From Candidatus Bathyarchaeota archaeon (GTDB lineage Archaea > Thermoproteota > Bathyarchaeia > 40CM-2-53-6), in NCBI GenBank assembly GCA_005883695.1, contig VBBV01000044.1:1-9397 (forward strand): a stretch of 9,397 nucleotides of DNA, in the 5' to 3' direction. Of the stretch, positions 1 to 5,815 are shown piece by piece. Below the pieces are notes generated by a model, which saw only the letters and a program-made list of their open reading frames with translations, was not told the DNA's origin and did not search any database. The position numbers were made by a program, and so were the translations under genes. Numbering within the stretch: the first letter of the stretch is position 1; each line of letters begins with the position of its first letter.

Positions 1-740
1 CACGTTCTGAACACTTGGAGGACTTGGTTGAGGAGAGATCTAGGATGTTAAGTAACACGACCCGGTTGGCGGCTATTGGAGAGACGGCGGGGATGGTGGG
101 CCATGATCTCCGAAACCCCTTGCAGACGATAATCAACACGATTCATTTGGCGAAGGAGGCTATGAAAGCGAATCCAGCGTCGATGCCGGAGAAGGACCCT
201 CGTGTTGGGAGTGCGCTGGAGACTATCCGGGAGCAGGCTGATTTCATGAACAAGATCGTGTCCGACCTGCAAGACTATGCAAAACAGGCCAAGCCGACCT
301 TTGTTCTGTATGACATGCAGAAGCTGATCGGCGACTCTCTCTCCTCGATCCCTGTACCCAAAGCCGTGGAGGTCTCATCCAGCGTTGAGACGGGCTTTCC
401 GAAACTGAGCGTAGACCCTGGCTTGCTTCGCCGGGCCTTTACCAACATTATCACCAATGCTCTGCAGGCGATGCCTGAGGGTGGGAAGCTGAAGATTAGA
501 GCTTGGACGAGCCAGAATATTGCCGCGGTAAGCTTCCAGGACACGGGGATTGGTATTCCGGAGGATGTCAAGGCTAAGATGTTCAACCCGCTCTTCACGA
601 CGAGAGAGAAGGGTGTGGGCCTCGGGCTGGCCGTGACCAAACGTCTGATTGAATCGCACAAGGGCGAGATCAAGGTCTTTTCCAAACCGGGTGAAGGCAC
701 GACTTTGACGGTTGAATTGCCGCTTGACCTGAAGAGGTGA
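1..740 (+). CDS. Sensor histidine kinase, C-terminal part (5' end outside window)
   Basis: This is the transmitter half of a two-component histidine kinase, which autophosphorylates on His and passes phosphate to a response regulator. The frame is open to the window edge (first codon at 3), and the first residues read like a PAS-to-HisKA linker, so the TTG at 15 is probably not the true start. Numbering from that TTG: the H-box GHDLRNPLQ has the phospho-acceptor His at residue 30 (codon 102-104). The N-box NIITNALQAMPEGG lies around 144-157, the G1 box DTGIGIP at 176-182, the F-box NPLFTT at 191-196, and the G2 GVGLGLAVTKRLIESHKG at 200-217. The catalytic core is therefore complete. No membrane segment is visible, so any sensor domain lies upstream. 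A response regulator follows after 9 nt, so the two are very likely one operon and a cognate pair. The input signal cannot be told from this fragment. Confidence 0.93.
   Translation, partial: RSEHLEDLVEERSRMLSNTTRLAAIGETAGMVGHDLRNPLQTIINTIHLAKEAMKANPASMPEKDPRVGSALETIREQADFMNKIVSDLQDYAKQAKPTFVLYDMQKLIGDSLSSIPVPKAVEVSSSVETGFPKLSVDPGLLRRAFTNIITNALQAMPEGGKLKIRAWTSQNIAAVSFQDTGIGIPEDVKAKMFNPLFTTREKGVGLGLAVTKRLIESHKGEIKVFSKPGEGTTLTVELPLDLKR
734..740 (+). promoter_or_regulatory. Shine-Dalgarno site of the response regulator
   Basis: GAGGTGA overlaps the last codons and stop of the histidine kinase and lies 9 nt before the ATG at 750. It fixes the regulator start and suggests translational coupling of kinase and regulator. 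Confidence 0.6.
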
Positions 741-749
741 GCATTTGAG

Positions 750-1241
750 ATGGGAAAGAATATTCTGATTGTTGATGATGATCGGGGGATTCTGAAGAGC
801 TTCAAGGATATTCTAGAACCGGAGGGCTACAGTGTCGATACTGCGGAGACTGCGCTGGAAGCGGTTGAGAAGTGCAGAGTTCGCCCGTACAACTTGGCGA
901 TTATTGATATCAAGCTACGGGATGTTGAGGGAACAGATTTGTTGGCTCGGGTTCACGAGATTCTTCCGCGGGCGAGGAAGATCATGATCACCGGGTATCC
1001 GTCTCTGGAGAACGCGGTTGACTCTGTGAACTTGCAGGCGGACGCGTATATCATCAAGCCGGTGAACCCGGAGACATTCCTGAAGGTAGTCGCGGAGAAC
1101 ATGGACAAGCAGCTGGAGGCGGAGCAGATGAGCGAGGAGAAGGTGGTCGGCTGGGTAGAGTCTCGATACGAGGAGACTAGACGGAACAGGAGTAAGCGCA
1201 AGCCCCTTGGTCCCGAGCTACTGCCGAACGCAGAGGAGTAG
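750..1241 (+). CDS. Single-domain response regulator (CheY-like receiver)
   Basis: The 163-residue protein has one receiver (REC) domain at about residues 3-120. The acidic pocket is D9-D10-D11, the phospho-acceptor is D53 in the strand NLAIIDIKL, the switch Thr is T81 in KIMITGYPS, and the conserved Lys is K103 in the IIKPV motif, so all key residues are present. The remaining ~40 residues are charged (E/K/R rich, probably helix or coil) and show no DNA-binding domain, so it does not look like a PhoB/OmpR-type transcription factor. The family passes phosphate on or acts by protein contact. The start is set by a Shine-Dalgarno site, and the histidine kinase ends 9 nt upstream, so this is most likely its direct partner. 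The downstream target is unknown. Confidence 0.95.
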   Translation: MGKNILIVDDDRGILKSFKDILEPEGYSVDTAETALEAVEKCRVRPYNLAIIDIKLRDVEGTDLLARVHEILPRARKIMITGYPSLENAVDSVNLQADAYIIKPVNPETFLKVVAENMDKQLEAEQMSEEKVVGWVESRYEETRRNRSKRKPLGPELLPNAEE

Positions 1242-1500
1242 AGAACCGCACTCCCCGGTTTCGCCTACGCCCGACGGACCTGTTCAGGCAGATTACCGAG
1301 CATGCCAAGGATACTGTTTCAGGACCAAGCTATGGATGATGCAGGTCGGTGTTGAAATCCACGCGCTCACCATTTTCTAGACCCTTGGAGTGCTGAAACC
1401 CCACCGCAGGTCCTTCAAGAAAACCGGCAAATGAATTTGTCGTTCAATCCTCCCATAGTTGAAGGACAGCCCAACCGCGATTATCCGAGAGCTAGAGCTT

Positions 1501-1613
1501 GAAATCACAAAGGACGGAAACACGCAAATTGAAAACCGCCTTTTTGGAAATCAGTATTTTGGAAATCGTTTCCTGAAAATCCGGTCTTTTGAAACCAGGT
1601 AACAGGTGAAATC
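1501..1613 (+). repeat. Phased array of degenerate GAAA(T/A/C)C motifs, about 15-nt period
   Basis: On the plus strand GAAATC, GAAACA, GAAAAC, GAAATC, GAAATC, GAAAATC, GAAACC and GAAATC begin at 1501, 1517, 1531, 1547, 1562, 1575, 1591 and 1608, with gaps of 16, 14, 16, 15, 13, 16 and 17 nt. The best copies share TTTTGGAAATC (1542-1552 and 1557-1567). Further GAAA(T/A)CC or GAAACC copies lie at 1354, 1395 and 1419. Spacing near one and a half helical turns could fit protein binding on alternating faces of the DNA, but no function is shown. It could also be decayed tandem-repeat DNA. Confidence 0.45.
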
Positions 1614-1652
1614 TCCTAGCCCCCCGGGGGCCTACCCAAGTCTCGCGGCGCC

Positions 1653-1662
1653 AAAGAAAAAA
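1653..1662 (-). terminator. T-tract terminator candidate for the small hypothetical gene
   Basis: Read on the minus strand, the gene at 1684-1941 is followed about 20 nt after its stop by a G/C-rich stretch and then TTTTTTCTTT. Archaeal transcription commonly stops at such U-tracts, so this is a plausible terminator. There is no strong hairpin. Confidence 0.45.
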
Positions 1663-1683
1663 GCCCGCCCAACGGACACGGCC

Positions 1684-1941
1684 CTAGACGTAGATGTTTG
1701 ACTTGCCCAGCTTGTCCATATCGAAACCCAGCCGGCCAACCATATACTTGAAAACGTCCCGTCCAACCTCGGTCGCCTTCGCAGGGTCCACCTGATCCTT
1801 CCGGAACCGCGACAGTAGACTAACAGAGATGTCAGTCAGCGCGGCTATGAGCGTAACAACTTCTTCCACGGAGATCTGTTTCCGGTCCTCGAACACGTCC
1901 TTCTTAATGAACTCCAAGACCATAGCCGCATACTTCGACAT
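1684..1941 (-). CDS. Small hypothetical protein, soluble, helical
   Basis: I do not recognise this 85-residue protein. It begins MSKYAAMVLEFIKKDVFEDR, is mostly helix-favouring, is rich in K/D/E, and has no signal peptide, membrane segment or Cys. A hydrophobic run around TLIAALTDISVSLLSRF is amphipathic rather than transmembrane. The start was chosen for a strong Shine-Dalgarno tract, GGAGGAGGGTGGGG at 1947-1960, ending 5 nt before the ATG at 1941. An in-frame ATG at 1992 would add 17 residues but would overlap the divergent gene's possible ATG (CATG at 1990-1993). It is divergent from the small membrane protein, with about 100 nt between the preferred starts. A T-tract terminator candidate follows it. 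A helical adaptor or regulator is possible, but nothing in the sequence shows it. Confidence 0.6.
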   Translation of the reverse strand: MSKYAAMVLEFIKKDVFEDRKQISVEEVVTLIAALTDISVSLLSRFRKDQVDPAKATEVGRDVFKYMVGRLGFDMDKLGKSNIYV

Positions 1942-1946
1942 CCCGT

Positions 1947-1960
1947 CCCCACCCTCCTCC
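1947..1960 (-). promoter_or_regulatory. Strong Shine-Dalgarno tract deciding the start at 1941
   Basis: On the minus strand the bases read GGAGGAGGGTGGGG, ending 5 nt before ATG 1941. The longer start at 1992 has no such tract. Confidence 0.55.
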
Positions 1961-2015
1961 ATATCAGAAAGCACAGGACCCGAATCAGTCATGGACGGAA
2001 GTAGGGATCAGCCCG

Positions 2016-2023
2016 CTAATAAG
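2016..2023 (+). promoter_or_regulatory. TATA-like box of the small membrane protein gene
   Basis: CTAATAAG is centred about 26 nt before the ATG at 2045. That is the spacing expected in archaea for a TATA box and a leaderless transcript starting at the ATG. It supports the 2045 start over 1991. The match to a TATA consensus is only moderate. Confidence 0.35.
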
Positions 2024-2044
2024 AGACACGACAAGAGAAGGGTT

Positions 2045-2416
2045 ATGCGGAAACCAAGCCTCACAACCTCCACCCTCACGATCCTAAGCCTCATCCTTGG
2101 AACCTGGCTCGTCTTCGACGCAACACGCAAACTACTAACAGGCTACTACACTGGAGAACAAGCGATAGGACTAGGACCCTGGGCATCAATTGTCTCCGCA
2201 CTAGGCGTACGCCCCGCGGACATGGCCTTCCCATTTCTCTTCCTAGGAATAATCTGGATCGTTAATGGAGTCCTAGTCCTGCTCGGTGCAAACACTAGAT
2301 ACGAACGCACTATCGCAATCTCCTTCGTCACACTCTTCTACGCCCTACCAGGAACAATTGTCGGTGCTATCACGATACTCTTGTCTTTGAGAGAAAGACG
2401 CCTCGCCGGACCGTGA
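2045..2416 (+). CDS. Small integral membrane protein with three predicted helices
   Basis: The 123-residue protein starts MRKPSLTTST and has three hydrophobic stretches. They are LTILSLILGTWLVF (residues ~10-23), FPFLFLGIIWIVNGVLVLLG (~65-84), and a third after YERT with IAISFVTLFYALPGTIVGA followed by ITILLSL (~90-117). The end is basic (RERRLAGP). I recognise no family, enzyme motif or Cys/His metal site. The frame stays open upstream to 1829, but that part lies opposite the minus-strand gene and has a different composition. An ATG at 1991 would add 18 charged residues and is the main alternative. The 2045 start is favoured by the TATA-like box at 2016-2023. The gene converges on the Ig-like surface protein, with a stem-loop in the gap. 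A role in the envelope is an inference from the membrane segments only. Confidence 0.65.
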   Translation: MRKPSLTTSTLTILSLILGTWLVFDATRKLLTGYYTGEQAIGLGPWASIVSALGVRPADMAFPFLFLGIIWIVNGVLVLLGANTRYERTIAISFVTLFYALPGTIVGAITILLSLRERRLAGP

Positions 2417-2508
2417 GGACGCGTGCGAGGCTTCCTCTTGGCTCCTGCCTGAAGGCCCAGAAAGCTAAACAGATTCCAGAATAAACAACGGGAGGCTATG
2501 ACGGGGGT

Positions 2509-2527
2509 AAGGTCGCCTTGCGACCTT
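2509..2527. other. Perfect stem-loop in the convergent gap
   Basis: AAGGTCGC and GCGACCTT form an 8-bp perfect stem with a 3-nt loop. It lies about 90 nt after the plus-strand membrane gene and about 40 nt after the minus-strand Ig-like gene. It could end transcription from both sides, but it has no T-tract. An operator is also possible. Confidence 0.45.
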
Positions 2528-2564
2528 CTATCGCTGGAATAGCGCTGTTTCGGTAACTTATTGC

Positions 2565-3066
2565 CTAGCTTTGCGAGGTTGACGTTGAGCTTGCCCGTGT
2601 CTTGGGGCGTAGAGAGTAGAACGCTATTGTTCCACCAACACCTAAGGTGGCGGCAACGAGAGCGAGTTCTACCCATGTGTTTGTCGTAGTGTTAGCCGGC
2701 GGCGCGGTGACCGTGTAGCTGAAGTAGCTCCCACCGTTGTCGTTAACCTTTTTGTTGCTGTTGCCATCGAAGGCAACGATGTAGTATTCCACATGACCTC
2801 CGTTGTACTGCGGGGGTATGCGCGCTGTCGCTTGCTGGCTCGTCGAATTGTACGACGCCACAACGGTGGTGTTGGTGGTCTTCCAATTATCAGTTGTATA
2901 GACCAGAGTCACATTCAGCACCCCTGAATTTCCGGCCGTGACAGACGTTGTTACCGTGACTTGGTCGTTGGGTCCAGGGGAAGACGGGGAGAGCAACGAT
3001 AGCGACCGCCGGGAGTAGCAACAGGAGTGAGAGGACAAACGCTACATTCCTTGTGAAGGACGACAT
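2565..3066 (-). CDS. Secreted Ig-like domain protein with C-terminal membrane anchor, split by a frameshift
   Basis: Two frames together make one coherent surface protein of about 166 residues. From ATG 3066 one frame gives a classic signal peptide, MSSFTRNVAFVLSLLLLLPA, then VAIVALP. The next frame, open as 2565-3038, gives the mature part: a beta-rich Ig/FN3-like domain (QVTVTTSVTAG ... YYIVAFDGNSN ... YFSYTV) with many N-x-T/S sequons. A short Thr/Asn linker follows, then one membrane helix near the end (WVELALVAATLGVGGTIAFY) and a basic/polar tail. Dropping one base beside the G4 runs at 2977-2989 (C4 on the coding strand) joins them as IVALPSSPGPNDQ. Cause unknown: sequencing error, recent mutation, or programmed +1 shift. 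A TATA-like box lies at 3131-3139. The protein probably sits on the outer face of the membrane; the ligand is unknown. Confidence 0.75.
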
Positions 3067-3130
3067 ACGTTTTCATAACATGTCTGGGGGTGCCGGGAGA
3101 TACCTCTCTTGTAACCACTAGGCACTTACG

Positions 3131-3139
3131 AATAATATT
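3131..3139 (-). promoter_or_regulatory. TATA-like box upstream of the Ig-like protein gene
   Basis: AATATTATT on the minus strand, inside the palindrome GAATAATATTC (3130-3140). It lies about 70 nt before ATG 3066, which would give a leader of roughly 45 nt. It is the most A/T-rich spot in this gap. Confidence 0.35.
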
Positions 3140-3250
3140 CTAAGCGGCTGCAAAGTTTTGTGATACTCGGGCAATCTGGATGGAAACGACGCTAAAAGGA
3201 TCAAGTCAACAGATCGGGCAATGACTTGTTACTCGACTTCCTTCTCTCCG

Positions 3251-3439
3251 CTACGTGAGGGGCGAATCCCTTTGCACGACGTTGGGCGGAGAACTTGCGA
3301 AAGTGCGAAGGCAGGCACTTCCGATAACTTGGATTTCGCCACGCAAGCGGTTGCTTCCGGACGCGGCAAGCGCTCGCGGCAGAGCAGGCAACGTAATTAT
3401 GCCGATAATCAACATAACGACTAGTAATCGAGTTCTCAA
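3251..3439 (-). pseudogene. Orphan signal-peptide remnant, partial copy of the phosphoesterase start
   Basis: This 62-codon frame begins at TTG 3439 with a signal peptide that closely matches the one of the phosphoesterase gene. LVVMLIIGIITLPALPRALA here corresponds to LVVLLIIGIIAVPVMPQAHA there, and both continue AASG. After that point the likeness stops: the remaining ~37 residues are low-quality coding and end at a stop at 3251, and no phosphoesterase motif follows. The Shine-Dalgarno AGGAGG (3449-3454) and the TTG start are kept exactly. The simplest reading is a tandem duplicate that lost its catalytic body. A short secreted peptide is the alternative. The following ~180 bases (3067-3250) hold no gene that I can see. 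Confidence 0.6.
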
Positions 3440-3534
3440 GATCAAGGTCCTCCTTCAAGTTTGAACACAGCAGCTTAGTGCTGTGAGTGCGGATCTAGCG
3501 ATACCAATCTTGTTTCGACCCTTAGATTCTCAAC
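3353..3534 (-). repeat. Leader and signal-peptide repeat, copy 2
   Basis: This stretch aligns with 5521-5691. The shared blocks are the signal-peptide codons, AGGAGGACCTTG, CTAGATCCGCAC, a CAGCA-containing hairpin zone and GTTGAGAAT. Copy 2 overlaps the last codons of the phosphoesterase gene (stop at 3522). Its hairpin is CACAGCA/TGCTGTG at 3466-3485, 7 bp with a 6-nt loop. Confidence 0.7.
3449..3454 (-). promoter_or_regulatory. Shine-Dalgarno site of the signal-peptide remnant
   Basis: AGGAGG lies 9 nt before TTG 3439, the same layout as the phosphoesterase site at 5617-5622. Confidence 0.6.
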
Positions 3535-4199
3535 CGTCTCTTCGTACGTTCCAGGCTTGCTCGCGCTCTGATGGTGAGGAGACCGAGAGAAGCAACGAGC
3601 CCTAGGAGACCCCCGATGACGAGGAGGCTGAGGTTTGTGGAAATCTTTGGGAGGACTCCGCATAGTGTACAGCCCCCGTTCGAGCTTCCACTTGAGCCAA
3701 CGTTTCCTCTGCTGGACCCTCCGGGGGCGGCTTGGTTTACCTGAATCACCATCGGTTTGCTCGTGGGTGTAGAGGGGTAGCTGCTATCTGTCGCCGTGAA
3801 AACGACCGTGTACGACCCCGTCTGGCTCGAACCGGGTTTCCATGAGAAGCCCCCAGTCGTCTGATTGAATGATGCGCCAGCCGGTAAGCCTGTTGCTGAA
3901 AGACTGGTGGTGCCGCCTATGTTCAGAGATGCAGCCGTGAGGGTAAAGTTGATCCACGTTCCTGCAGTGATGGTCTGGTTTCCTGGAACAGTTAGGGCGG
4001 GCGGAATCAGCGCCTGTACGTTGACCGTTATGCTTTTTGAGATGCTTGCTTTCGGCGAGGCTGAATCCGTAACTGTCACCTTAGCAGTATAGGTTCCCGT
4101 GATGGAATAGGCGTGGGTTGTAGTGCTTCCGGTCCCAGTCGCGCCATCACCGAACGCTATAGTGTAAGTGTATGGCAACGTTCCGCCTGTTGCTGAGGC
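3522..4199 (-). CDS. C-terminal part of the PKD phosphoesterase (frame-shifted): PKD3, Ig-like domain, membrane anchor
   Basis: This frame continues the phosphoesterase gene after a frame break near 4200. It opens inside a third PKD domain (SATGG, PYTYTIAFGDG, AYSITGTYTAKVTVTDS). That domain lacks the first ~25 residues seen in PKD1 and PKD2. Next comes a putative-Ig (He_PIG-like) domain, with PALTVPGNQTITAGTWINF at its start, then GLPAGASFNQTTGGFSW and YTVVFTATDSS. A Gly/Ser linker with a CTLC motif follows, then one membrane helix (LSLLVIGGLLGLVASLGLLT) and a basic tail (ARASLERTKRRLRI). The layout fits a C-terminal membrane anchor holding the enzyme outside the cell. An in-frame stop at 4218-4220 shows this frame cannot start further upstream. 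No good start codon with a Shine-Dalgarno site exists for it, so I treat it as a continuation of the upstream gene and not as a separate gene. Confidence 0.8.
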   Translation of the reverse strand, partial: ASATGGTLPYTYTIAFGDGATGTGSTTTHAYSITGTYTAKVTVTDSASPKASISKSITVNVQALIPPALTVPGNQTITAGTWINFTLTAASLNIGGTTSLSATGLPAGASFNQTTGGFSWKPGSSQTGSYTVVFTATDSSYPSTPTSKPMVIQVNQAAPGGSSRGNVGSSGSSNGGCTLCGVLPKISTNLSLLVIGGLLGLVASLGLLTIRARASLERTKRRLRI

Positions 4200-5607
4200 A
4201 CGGGGTTGTGACGACTGCTACAGACTGAGAGCTGGTGGCCGTCTGTGTTGGCGTAGACGAGTCTGTCGCCGTCTCTTTCACTGTAAATGATTGGGCGCTA
4301 GCAAAAGTATGAGCGACGGAGGTTCCTGTGCTCGATGCTCCGTCACCGAAATTCCAGCTGACCGAGTATGGAGCGGTTCCTCCAATTGTTATCGCCGAAA
4401 ATGTCACGAGCGAGTTTACAATTGGAGTCGCAGGCAGGAAAGTAAAGCTAGTCGAGGGTGGAGGTGGCGCCGAGATCGTTATTGTCTGGGAACTAACAGC
4501 GTTCTGGGAGGGCAAGGAGGAGTCAGTCGCAGTCTCGGTTACCGAGAAGGATTGAGTGCTCGGATAAACATGTGTGACGGAAGCCCCTGTCCTTGTGGTT
4601 CCGTCTCCAAAGTTCCAACTGAAACTGTACGGGGACGTTCCGCCTGTAGCGCTAGCTGTGAAGGTGACGGGCGTGTTGACTGTGGGGCTTGATGAGCTGA
4701 ACGTGAAAGTGGTTGTGAGCGGGGGTGGTGTGCTGGCTCCGAAGAACTCTGTCATAACCGGGGCTCCCGCGTCATTGGCAAGCGTGGACAGCCCCCAGTT
4801 CTGCTCAACGGTATGAAGCAATGAGTAGTGGCTGTAGGGATTGTTTGACTGGAACGCTTTCTTGGCGACGGGTCCCGACCAGCTTGCGAAGACACAACAG
4901 TTGCTGGAGCTTCCGTAGCCCTTAGCCTCGTCGTACAATATGAAGAGTGCTGCCCGTTTGGTTGTGAATGTGGCGCTGGACAGGATCAGCGGGACCAAGG
5001 CGGACAGATAGTTATCGCCTGTTAACGGGATACTATCGTGACTGTTATCCTGGTCATTCGGAGTCAACCAGATGAGGTTAGAGGGATTCGGCTGGTTCAG
5101 CGCGGCTATGAACTCGGGGTCTCCTGTGGAACTGGTGCTCTGGAAGTGACTGCAACGAGAGCTTGTTTGCATGTCGCTAAAGTCGATAAAGGGAAAATGG
5201 TCTCCAGACCTTGGAGGACTGAACCCGCAGGTGCCGCTGCCAGATGCGTCCTCAGCGAACGCGGTCCATGTCAAGCCGGCAGCTTCAAGCCTGTCGACCA
5301 GATTTGTGTTTGAAAGCTGGAAGCAGCAGTTTCCATCGCTACTGTAGAAGTTGTTGCCTGCGAACAGGGCGAGATAGTTAGGTTCACTCGGGCTACCTGT
5401 CTGAGAGAACGCTGTGGAGAGAGTGTATGTGTTGGCGAGGGTTGTCTGGAACGGGACCTGGTTGTAGATATTGTTGATAGCATTGTTCTCCATCAGTATG
5501 ACGACCACATTGTCGAAGTAGGTTCCGGAGGCTGCATGCGCTTGAGGCATAACAGGAACAGCGATAATTCCAATGATCAGCAGAACGACTAGTGAGCGGG
5601 CTCTCAA
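4147..5607 (-). CDS. Secreted phosphoesterase (acid phosphatase/phospholipase C-like) with PKD domains
   Basis: This is a PF04185-type phosphoesterase, a family that cleaves phosphate mono- or diesters outside the cell using metal ions. From TTG 5607: signal peptide 1-26 (cleavage near AHA/AS), then a catalytic domain at about 30-290. Family motifs visible are VVVILMENN (E40, N41, metal site), GSPSEPNYLALFAGN (71-85), WTAFAED (114-120), DHFPFIDF (136-143), LTPNDQDNSHD (181-191), LFILYDEAKGY (221-231, D226/E227) and HYSLLHTVEQNWGL (260-273). Several Cys pairs (C94-C95, C237-C238) could form disulfides. PKD1 spans about 295-379 and PKD2 about 380-466, each with a WNFGDG core. The start is fixed by AGGAGG 9 nt upstream, duplicated at the remnant; the frame stays open to 5973, but that part looks non-coding. 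The frame breaks near 4200 and the gene continues in 3522-4199, for about 694 residues if joined. The substrate is not known. Confidence 0.88.
   Translation of the reverse strand: MRARSLVVLLIIGIIAVPVMPQAHAASGTYFDNVVVILMENNAINNIYNQVPFQTTLANTYTLSTAFSQTGSPSEPNYLALFAGNNFYSSDGNCCFQLSNTNLVDRLEAAGLTWTAFAEDASGSGTCGFSPPRSGDHFPFIDFSDMQTSSRCSHFQSTSSTGDPEFIAALNQPNPSNLIWLTPNDQDNSHDSIPLTGDNYLSALVPLILSSATFTTKRAALFILYDEAKGYGSSSNCCVFASWSGPVAKKAFQSNNPYSHYSLLHTVEQNWGLSTLANDAGAPVMTEFFGASTPPPLTTTFTFSSSSPTVNTPVTFTASATGGTSPYSFSWNFGDGTTRTGASVTHVYPSTQSFSVTETATDSSLPSQNAVSSQTITISAPPPPSTSFTFLPATPIVNSLVTFSAITIGGTAPYSVSWNFGDGASSTGTSVAHTFASAQSFTVKETATDSSTPTQTATSSQSVAVVTTPCLSNRRNVAIHLHYSVR
4195..4206 (-). other. Frame break in the phosphoesterase gene
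   Basis: The coding strand reads through VAVVTT and then a C4 run (plus-strand G4 at 4202-4205). Skipping one base there moves translation into the frame of PKD3 at SATGG. Without it the protein ends 17-18 residues later at the stop at 4147. Confidence 0.75.
4213..4737 (-). repeat. Tandem PKD-domain repeats in the phosphoesterase
   Basis: Two copies of about 260 bp, PKD1 then PKD2 in coding order, share VTF, GG-T-PYS-SWNFGDG and QSF-V-ETATDSS at the protein level and are clearly alike in DNA. A third, shortened copy follows in the shifted frame. PKD domains usually serve as spacers or in binding to surfaces or polysaccharide. Confidence 0.8.
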
Positions 5608-5691
5608 GTTCAAGGTCCTCCTAGTCTGAACTTTGCAGCCTGTTGCTGCGGGTGCGGATCTAGGGTTACGATTCTTGTTTTCATTCTCAAC
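5521..5691 (-). repeat. Leader and signal-peptide repeat, copy 1
   Basis: This is the partner of 3353-3534 and covers the phosphoesterase leader and signal peptide. It carries a 5-bp hairpin GCAGC/GCTGC (5635-5649) at nearly the same place as the longer hairpin of copy 2. Copy 2 is about 11 nt longer in the leader. Confidence 0.7.
5617..5622 (-). promoter_or_regulatory. Shine-Dalgarno site of the phosphoesterase, setting a TTG start
   Basis: AGGAGG stands 9 nt before TTG 5607 and 3 nt before another in-frame TTG at 5613. The 9-nt spacing and its conservation in copy 2 favour 5607. Confidence 0.65.
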
Positions 5692-5815
5692 TTTCTTTTC
5701 ACGTCCTCGGACGGCATCATGATGGCCCGAGCCGAACTGTCTGCTCGCTTTGCCGAACGAGAACCGGACTCTTTGTTGTGAGCGAGTTCCTCGGCAAGAG
5801 ACTAGAGTGTGCATT

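Larger units (their letters stand above)
1242..1683. other. Non-coding stretch between the response regulator and the small minus-strand gene
   Basis: I find no convincing gene in these ~440 bases. Just after the regulator stop there is a small hairpin, AACCG at 1244-1248 paired with CGGTT at 1256-1260, without a T-tract. The right half holds recurring GAAA-type motifs (listed as a repeat). At 1620-1630 there is a C/G palindrome (CCCCC/GGGGG). The A-tract next to 1660 belongs to the terminator candidate of the minus-strand gene. Confidence 0.6.

Noticed and set aside
1501..1613. CRISPR array
   Set aside because: The period is only about 15 nt and the units are degenerate, with no repeat-spacer structure and no cas genes.
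1829..2044. N-terminal part of the long plus-strand frame before the membrane protein
   Set aside because: It is antisense to the small hypothetical gene and Ser/Thr-rich without features. The TATA-like box favours the start at 2045.
3067..3250. Continuation of the remnant's catalytic domain
   Set aside because: None of the phosphoesterase motifs (MENN, PNYLA, NSHD, DEAKGY) appears in any minus-strand frame here.
3201..3458. Minus-strand 85-codon frame overlapping the signal-peptide remnant
   Set aside because: It is another frame of the same DNA. The frame with the signal peptide has a matching paralogue and Shine-Dalgarno site, and this one does not.
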